DNA of 64,000 nucleotides from the NCBI RefSeq assembly GCF_025457605.1, contig NZ_JAMZFY010000001.1, positions 1,922,001-1,986,000 of the forward strand, read 5' to 3'. Position numbers and translations under genes: made by a program. The notes below the pieces were generated by a model. The model saw only the letters and a program-made list of their open reading frames with translations. It had not been told where the DNA came from and searched no databases. This document shows, in pieces, positions 60,294 through 64,000 of this stretch (positions within the stretch are counted from its first letter, which is position 1; the number at the start of each line of letters is the position of its first letter). Origin of the DNA: Haloarcula laminariae (GTDB lineage: Archaea; Halobacteriota; Halobacteria; Halobacteriales; Haloarculaceae).

Positions 60294-60989
60294 ATGTGTG
60301 GCCGCTACAGCCTCTTCGCCCCGCCAGCCGACATAGAGGCGCGTTTCGACGCCGCCTTCGACTTCGACTTCGAGGCCCGCTACAACGCCGCGCCGAGCCA
60401 GTCGCTCCCGGTCATCACCGGCGAGGACCCCGACACCATCCAGCGCATGGAGTGGGGGCTGGTCCCGTCGTTCGCCGACGACCGGAGCGACCACGGCTAC
60501 ATCAACGCCCGCGCCGAAACGCTCGCCGAGAAGCGGTCCTTCGCTGACGCCTACGAGTCCCGCCGCTGTCTCGTGCCCGCCGACGGGATGTACGAGTGGG
60601 TCGAAGAGAGCGGGGGGAAACAGCCCTACCGCGTGGCCCTGCCCGACGACGCGCTGTTCGCGATGGCCGGCCTCTACGAGCGGTGGGAACCGCCACAGCG
60701 CCAGACCGGGCTGGGTGAGTTCGGCAGCAGCGGGGAGAGCGGCGGGCAGGACGAAGTCATCGAGACGTTCACCATCGTCACCACGGAGCCAAACGACACC
60801 GTCGGCGAACTCCACCACCGGATGGCCGTCATCCTGGACCGCGAGGAGGAGTCGCAGTGGTTGACCGCGGACACCGGCGCCGCGGCCGACCTGCTGGACC
60901 CCTACGACGGCCCGATGCGGACCTATCCGATTTCGACGGCGGTCAACAGCCCCAGCAACGACTCGCCGGCGCTTATCGAGGAGGTCTAG
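60294..60989 (+). CDS. SRAP/HMCES-like abasic-site crosslinking protein (YedK)
   Basis: This 231-residue SRAP domain protein has the full catalytic set: Cys2 after the start Met (MCGRYSLF), which bonds to abasic sites, Asn in RYNAAPSQSLPV, the glutamate in GMYEWVEE and histidine in LHHRMAVIL. It would shield abasic sites in single-stranded DNA through a thiazolidine link. It is convergent with the membrane gene at 60986, with a four-base overlap, and follows the LOV-linked pair by 48 bp, so it may be light- or damage-coupled, an inference. Confidence 0.93.
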   Translation: MCGRYSLFAPPADIEARFDAAFDFDFEARYNAAPSQSLPVITGEDPDTIQRMEWGLVPSFADDRSDHGYINARAETLAEKRSFADAYESRRCLVPADGMYEWVEESGGKQPYRVALPDDALFAMAGLYERWEPPQRQTGLGEFGSSGESGGQDEVIETFTIVTTEPNDTVGELHHRMAVILDREEESQWLTADTGAAADLLDPYDGPMRTYPISTAVNSPSNDSPALIEEV

Positions 60990-61390
60990 AAGTACTCGTG
61001 GGGGTTCGTCTCTTCGGAGACGTCCCGCCCCCGACTGCCGGCGTCGAAGGCGTCCTCGTGTAACAGCAGGTAGAGCGACGACAGCAGTGAGAGCAGCGCG
61101 GTCCCCACCGGGACGGGCCCCGTCCGGCCGGAAAGCAGGGGGGCGAGGTAGACAGCTACCAGCCCCCCGAGCCCGACCACGGAGAGCCACAGTCCCCGCT
61201 TGCGGAGCAGAGCGACGCCCAGGCTCGACCGCAGGACGACCAGTCCGACCACCACCTTGCCGATAGCGAGCGCGTACCCAGCGGCGTCCGGCCCGGTCAA
61301 CAACGTCGACAGACCGTCAGCCGTCCCCAGCCCGCCGAGACCGACGAGCAAGAGGCCGACGATGTAGCGCCCGCTGCCCTCGAATCCCAT
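60986..61390 (-). CDS. Small membrane protein with four helices
   Basis: This 134-residue protein starts at ATG 61390 (MGFEGSGRYIVGLLLVGLGG); an ATG at 61411 is a longer option. Four helices are predicted (IVGLLLVGLGGLGTA; ALAIGKVVVGLVVLRSS; LWLSVVGLGGLVAVYLAPLL; VPVGTALLSLLSSLYLLL). The tail (RGRDVSEETNPHEYF) is polar. The TATA box at 61411-61420 is 26 bp from 61390. No function known. Confidence 0.72.
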   Translation of the reverse strand: MGFEGSGRYIVGLLLVGLGGLGTADGLSTLLTGPDAAGYALAIGKVVVGLVVLRSSLGVALLRKRGLWLSVVGLGGLVAVYLAPLLSGRTGPVPVGTALLSLLSSLYLLLHEDAFDAGSRGRDVSEETNPHEYF

Positions 61391-61410
61391 GGATAGGGCT
61401 TGACAGTTCA

Positions 61411-61420
61411 TGCCTTATAC
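61411..61420 (-). promoter_or_regulatory. TATA box of the 60986 membrane gene
   Basis: Minus strand GTATAAGGCA, 26 bp before ATG 61390. An alternative box (GATAATTTT, about 61432-61440) would suit the start at 61411. Confidence 0.5.
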
Positions 61421-61469
61421 CTGCCGCCAAAATTATCAGCGCGAAGAATCGGCCGCGCTGTGACCGGCG

Positions 61470-62081
61470 CTACTGGACGCGGCCGAAGGCCAGCGTCCCG
61501 CTGATGGACTCGATGTAGGCGTTGACGACCTGGCCCTCGCGGGCGCCGGAGACGAATATCGTGTACTTGCCCTTCTCGGCGACGCCGTCGCCCTCGCGGC
61601 CGGTGCCGGTGATTTTGACCTCGTAGGTCTCGCCCTCTTCGAGGGTGGGCGTGTTCTGCTGGGTCGTGTTGCTCGACCCCTTCGAGACCGGGCGGAAGGC
61701 ACCGCAGGCCTGACAGCGCAGCATGTCGACGCCGTCCTCGGTCTTGAGGACGGTGTCGGGGAGGCCACACTCGGAGCAGGTGACGTACTCGGCAGTGTAG
61801 GCGTCGATAGCCGCCTGGAAGTCGGCGATGTCGAACGAGCCGTTGTATCGGGCCTCGCCGCCGTCGAACTGCCCGTTGGTCCCGAACTCGCGCTGGATGG
61901 CGCTGTGGAGGTGCTGGGCGTCCCGCGAGAGGGCGTCGGCGATGGCTTCGAGGTTCGTCAGCCGTGTGAACGCACCGTCAGTCTGGCCCTCGGGCTCCGG
62001 GATGGAGAGACGCTCGCCGGCCTCTCGGGGCTGGTCCGGTAGCACGTCGTAGGCTCTGTCGAGTGCGGATTCGTAGTTCAT
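61470..62081 (-). CDS. Translation initiation factor aIF2-beta with TRAM domain
   Basis: This 203-residue protein has the aIF2-beta core (residues 1-135: MNYESALDRAYDVLPDQPREAGERLSIPEPEG...HLHSAIQREFGTNGQFDGGEARYNGSFDIADFQAAIDAY), a C4 zinc finger (TCSECGLPDTVLKTEDGVDMLRCQACGAF), and a C-terminal TRAM domain (EGETYEVKITGTGREGDGVAEKGKYTIFVSGAREGQVVNAYIESISGTLAFG), an RNA-binding beta barrel. This extra TRAM part is known in haloarchaeal aIF2-beta. It belongs to the aIF2 complex delivering initiator tRNA. A second, shorter paralogue is at 12838. Confidence 0.93.
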   Translation of the reverse strand: MNYESALDRAYDVLPDQPREAGERLSIPEPEGQTDGAFTRLTNLEAIADALSRDAQHLHSAIQREFGTNGQFDGGEARYNGSFDIADFQAAIDAYTAEYVTCSECGLPDTVLKTEDGVDMLRCQACGAFRPVSKGSSNTTQQNTPTLEEGETYEVKITGTGREGDGVAEKGKYTIFVSGAREGQVVNAYIESISGTLAFGRVQ

Positions 62082-62100
62082 AGTTGAGAGAGTCGGTTCG

Positions 62101-62110
62101 GACGTTTAAT
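62101..62110 (-). promoter_or_regulatory. TATA box of the aIF2-beta (TRAM) gene
   Basis: Minus strand ATTAAACGTC, centred 26 bp before the ATG at 62081. Confidence 0.55.
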
Positions 62111-62219
62111 CGTTCCGTGATAGTCGCTGCCAGCGTCCCGGCACGGGCCCGGTCCTCCGTCCGTGACGCCGGGGTCGACCGCCTTCCGGGACGGCTCGTA
62201 AACGCGGACGCTATCCACA

Positions 62220-62228
62220 CACATATGG
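62220..62228 (+). promoter_or_regulatory. TATA-like box of 62251 gene
   Basis: CACATATGG is centred 27 bp before the ATG at 62251. Confidence 0.5.
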
Positions 62229-62250
62229 GTCCGCTCTCGCTACCTGAGGT

Positions 62251-62778
62251 ATGGTCCAGATCGACCTGACCACGAGTCAGAAACAGACCCTGACTGCGCT
62301 GGTCAATCAACACCGCCCGGGCGAGGGGCCGGTCAAGGCACAGGACATCGCGGATTCGGTCGACCGCAGCCTCGGCACCATCCAGAACCAGATGCAGCGG
62401 CTGGCACAGCTCGGCGTCGTAGAGGGCGTCTCCGGGCCGGCCGGGGGGTACGAACCGACCGACATGGCCTTCGAGGCACTCGGTCGGGAACCGCTCTCCG
62501 ACTCGGCGGCCGTCACCGTCGCCCACGACTACGAGCGCCTCGACGTGACCGTCGACCGGATAACCTTCCCGAGCGTCCACCACCCCGAGAACTGCCGCGC
62601 GGAGCTGCACCTCCAGCAGTCCATCGCCGACTTCAGCGTCGGGCAGGCCGTCGCCGCGGGACCGACGCCGCTGTCCGGGCTGGTCGTCGCGGGCACTATC
62701 GAGGCCATCGACGACACCTCGAACACGCTGATTATCGACGTGGCACAGCTGGAAGCCCCGGTCGAGGAGCCGGAGTAA
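62251..62778 (+). CDS. Winged-helix regulator (Rrf2/TrmB-like)
   Basis: This 175-residue protein has a winged helix at residues 1-70 (TTSQKQTLTALVNQHRPGEGPVKAQDIADSVDRSLGTIQNQMQRLAQLGVVEGVSGPAGGYEPT) and a C-terminal beta-rich domain of about 90 residues (DVTVDRITFPSVHHPENCRAELHLQQSIADFSVGQAVAAGPTPLSGLVVAGTIEAIDD). The second domain looks like a small-molecule or PilZ-like barrel, unassigned. The VSGPAGGYEPT wing is reminiscent of Rrf2 proteins, without their cluster-binding cysteines. Targets unknown. Confidence 0.75.
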   Translation: MVQIDLTTSQKQTLTALVNQHRPGEGPVKAQDIADSVDRSLGTIQNQMQRLAQLGVVEGVSGPAGGYEPTDMAFEALGREPLSDSAAVTVAHDYERLDVTVDRITFPSVHHPENCRAELHLQQSIADFSVGQAVAAGPTPLSGLVVAGTIEAIDDTSNTLIIDVAQLEAPVEEPE

Positions 62779-62934
62779 CTACCGGCCCCACTCGTAGAAC
62801 CACCAGGCGCTACCGAGCAGGAGGAGTCCGGAGCCGAGAGCGGAGGTCGCCGGTTCGGGGAACACGAACAGGAGGAAACCGACGAGCAGCATGGTCGCCG
62901 GTTCGACCTCGTCGAGATGGTCACTGAGTGCCAT
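62779..62934 (-). CDS. 51-residue membrane microprotein
   Basis: Reading the minus strand from ATG 62934 gives a 51-residue protein: a charged start (MALSDHLDEVEP) then two hydrophobic segments (ATMLLVGFLLFVFPEPAT and LGSGLLLLGSAWWFYEW) joined by a proline turn. It is convergent with the regulator at 62251 (adjacent stop codons) and 48 bp downstream of the channel gene on the same strand, so it may share its transcript. Small size lowers certainty, but the reading frame and bias are good. Confidence 0.65.
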   Translation of the reverse strand: MALSDHLDEVEPATMLLVGFLLFVFPEPATSALGSGLLLLGSAWWFYEWGR

Positions 62935-62982
62935 ATCGGAGCCTCGCCCGGCACCGTGAAAAGCCGTTCGCCGGGGGAACCC

Positions 62983-63816
62983 CTACTGCCGGGAGTCGTA
63001 CTCCTGATAGATGACGTGTCCACAGGCCTTGCAGTGGGAGGCGTCGGGGTCGTGATAGGAGAGCCCGCAGTTCGGGCAGGTGACGGAGATTTTCTCCCGC
63101 GAGCGCCACTCACGGACTATCTTCCCGGCCTGCCACGGAATCAGGATGATGCCGGCGATGATGCCCCCGACCGTCACCCACCGACCGGCGGCCGTGACGG
63201 GGACGATGTCGCCGAACCCGACGGTCGTTATCGTCACCACGGTGTAGTAGAACGCGTCGCCGAACGTGGCCACGCCGGGGTTGTGACGGTGCTCGACGCT
63301 GTAGAACAGGCCGGCGGTGATAAAGAAGATGACCAGCACCGTCAGGAGTAGCTTCGTCGCACGCAGGGTGTTGTCGTCGATTGTCCCGAAGAAAAACTCC
63401 GCGTCGTCGGTGAAGCGGTAGAACCGCAACACGCGAATCACGCGAAGCACGCGCAGGAATCCGATGTTCACCCCGACCGCCGAGACCGGAAACGCGACGA
63501 TAACGACCGTCGGGAGGACCGCCAGCAGGTCCACCATCGTGTAGGCGTTGAGGAACTCCGCGGCCCGGTTGCGGGCGCCGTAGAGCCGGAGCCCGTACTC
63601 GACGAGGAAGACGGCCGCGATGGCGACTTCGGCCCGCCAGAGCAGCGCCGCGGTCCCGTCAGCGACCGGGTAGGTCTCGGCGACGAACACCGCGATGAAC
63701 ACGAGATTCAACACCAGCAGGGCGACGTCTATCGCCTTGCCCAGCGGGGTCTCGTGGTCCAGCAGGTAGAACCGCACCTGCTCGCGCGTGTCGCTCGGAG
63801 CGGGCGAACCAGCCAT
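62983..63816 (-). CDS. Voltage-gated potassium channel with C-terminal zinc ribbon
   Basis: This 277-residue protein has the six-helix Kv plan. S1 (LLVLNLVFIAVFVAETY), S2-S3 (AAVFLVEYGLRLYGA; MVDLLAVLPTVVIVAF), a basic S4 (RVLRVIRVLRFYRF, with arginines every third residue), S5, pore helix and filter TITTVGFGD. The S6 is followed by a short tail carrying a ribbon (VTCPNCGLSYHDPDASHCKACGHVIYQE). K+ conductance follows from the TVGFGD filter. A zinc-ribbon tail is not usual for such channels and may sense metals or redox state in the cytoplasm. Start ATG 63816. Confidence 0.9.
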   Translation of the reverse strand: MAGSPAPSDTREQVRFYLLDHETPLGKAIDVALLVLNLVFIAVFVAETYPVADGTAALLWRAEVAIAAVFLVEYGLRLYGARNRAAEFLNAYTMVDLLAVLPTVVIVAFPVSAVGVNIGFLRVLRVIRVLRFYRFTDDAEFFFGTIDDNTLRATKLLLTVLVIFFITAGLFYSVEHRHNPGVATFGDAFYYTVVTITTVGFGDIVPVTAAGRWVTVGGIIAGIILIPWQAGKIVREWRSREKISVTCPNCGLSYHDPDASHCKACGHVIYQEYDSRQ

Positions 63817-63888
63817 CGTACACGGTTTTCGGACGGACGGCTACGTAGTTGCTCGGGTTCGAAACGACGCCGCGATACCGGACAGCGA

Positions 63889-64000
63889 CTACTCGTCTTC
63901 GGACGCCGTCGCCTGTGCCAGCGCGTCCTCCGGTTCCACCCAGATGACGAACTGGTCGTACTCCTCGCGGTCGACGACGCCGTTGATGTACTCGGCGTCG
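63889..64000 (-). CDS. Hypothetical protein, 3' part only (runs off window)
   Basis: Minus strand frame ending at TAG 63889-63891. Only the last 36 residues are visible (EYINGVVDREEYDQFVIW, then an acidic tail VEPEDALAQATASEDE). A haloarchaeal acidic C-terminus fits, but the family cannot be judged. It lies 72 bp upstream of the channel gene on the same strand. Confidence 0.6.
   Translation of the reverse strand, partial: DAEYINGVVDREEYDQFVIWVEPEDALAQATASEDE

Overview
The window is 64 kb of a halophilic archaeal chromosome. The evidence is a high-GC sequence, strongly acidic predicted proteins (many D/E, few K), archaeal TFB, TFS and aIF2-beta genes, the bacterioruberin cluster crtD-lyeJ-cruF, many small CxxC zinc-ribbon proteins, haloarchaea-only families (UPF0058, DUF357, DUF555, DUF7282, HalX-like), and start codons that sit about 26-29 bp from TATA-like boxes, which indicates mostly leaderless transcripts. 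The gene content fits the Haloarcula/Halomicroarcula group, but genus cannot be fixed from sequence reading alone. I see no rRNA, tRNA, CRISPR array or complete insertion sequence. Coding density is about 90 percent.

Layout. 1-5.5 kb: 5' end of cofD (coenzyme F420), a dual-specificity phosphatase, an HD phosphohydrolase, an amidohydrolase, a universal stress protein, biotin ligase birA and a lipoprotein. 5.6-9.1 kb: biotin-dependent acyl-CoA carboxylase (pccA with fused biotin carrier, pccB), the substrate of BirA. 9.3-19 kb: UDG-family protein, a FilR1-like regulator divergent to an EamA transporter, a short aIF2-beta paralogue, TFB, a five-repeat DUF7282 surface protein with a PGF-CTERM-like tail, and thioredoxin reductase. 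19-21 kb: a visibly lower-GC patch with a GNAT acetyltransferase and a Tat lipoprotein, bounded on the right by a short sequence like an IS6-type terminal repeat.

21-29.4 kb is the most coherent metabolic locus: aldehyde (probably P5C) dehydrogenase, a divergent bat-type regulator, proline dehydrogenase, and a complete Liv-type amino-acid ABC importer (binding protein, two permeases, two ATPases). Three copies of a near-palindrome CCGACCATGGKMGG sit 38-66 bp before three start codons here. I propose this as one proline/amino-acid uptake and catabolism regulon.

29.4-43.7 kb: two EamA exporters, archaeal riboflavin reductase, an unrecognised ORF beside a 359-bp AT-rich gap with paired dyads, glutamate-cysteine ligase, ilvD, a DICT/HTH operon, a beta-RFAP-synthase-like GHMP kinase, a RecA-like ATPase, coiled-coil and DPF-repeat proteins next to TFS, and a ZIP transporter whose start codon lies inside a DtxR/SirR-like palindrome. 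44-47.2 kb: the bacterioruberin operon. 47.3-57.4 kb: OYE-type oxidoreductase, DUF368 lipid transporter, PurD-like ATP-grasp enzyme, YihY protein, LOR/SDH-type ornithine cyclodeaminase, a luciferase-like oxidoreductase and a pirin. 57.5-61 kb: a LOV-domain sensor that has lost its kinase, followed by a receiver/zinc-ribbon protein and an SRAP (HMCES-like) DNA-protein crosslink gene. 61-64 kb: full-length aIF2-beta with TRAM, an HTH protein, a 51-residue membrane microprotein, and a voltage-gated potassium channel with a zinc-ribbon tail.

Two real genes not reported by a simple long-ORF scan were found by reading: a 36-residue zinc ribbon at 20989-21099 and a 51-residue membrane protein at 62779-62934. 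Two partial genes run off the window ends.
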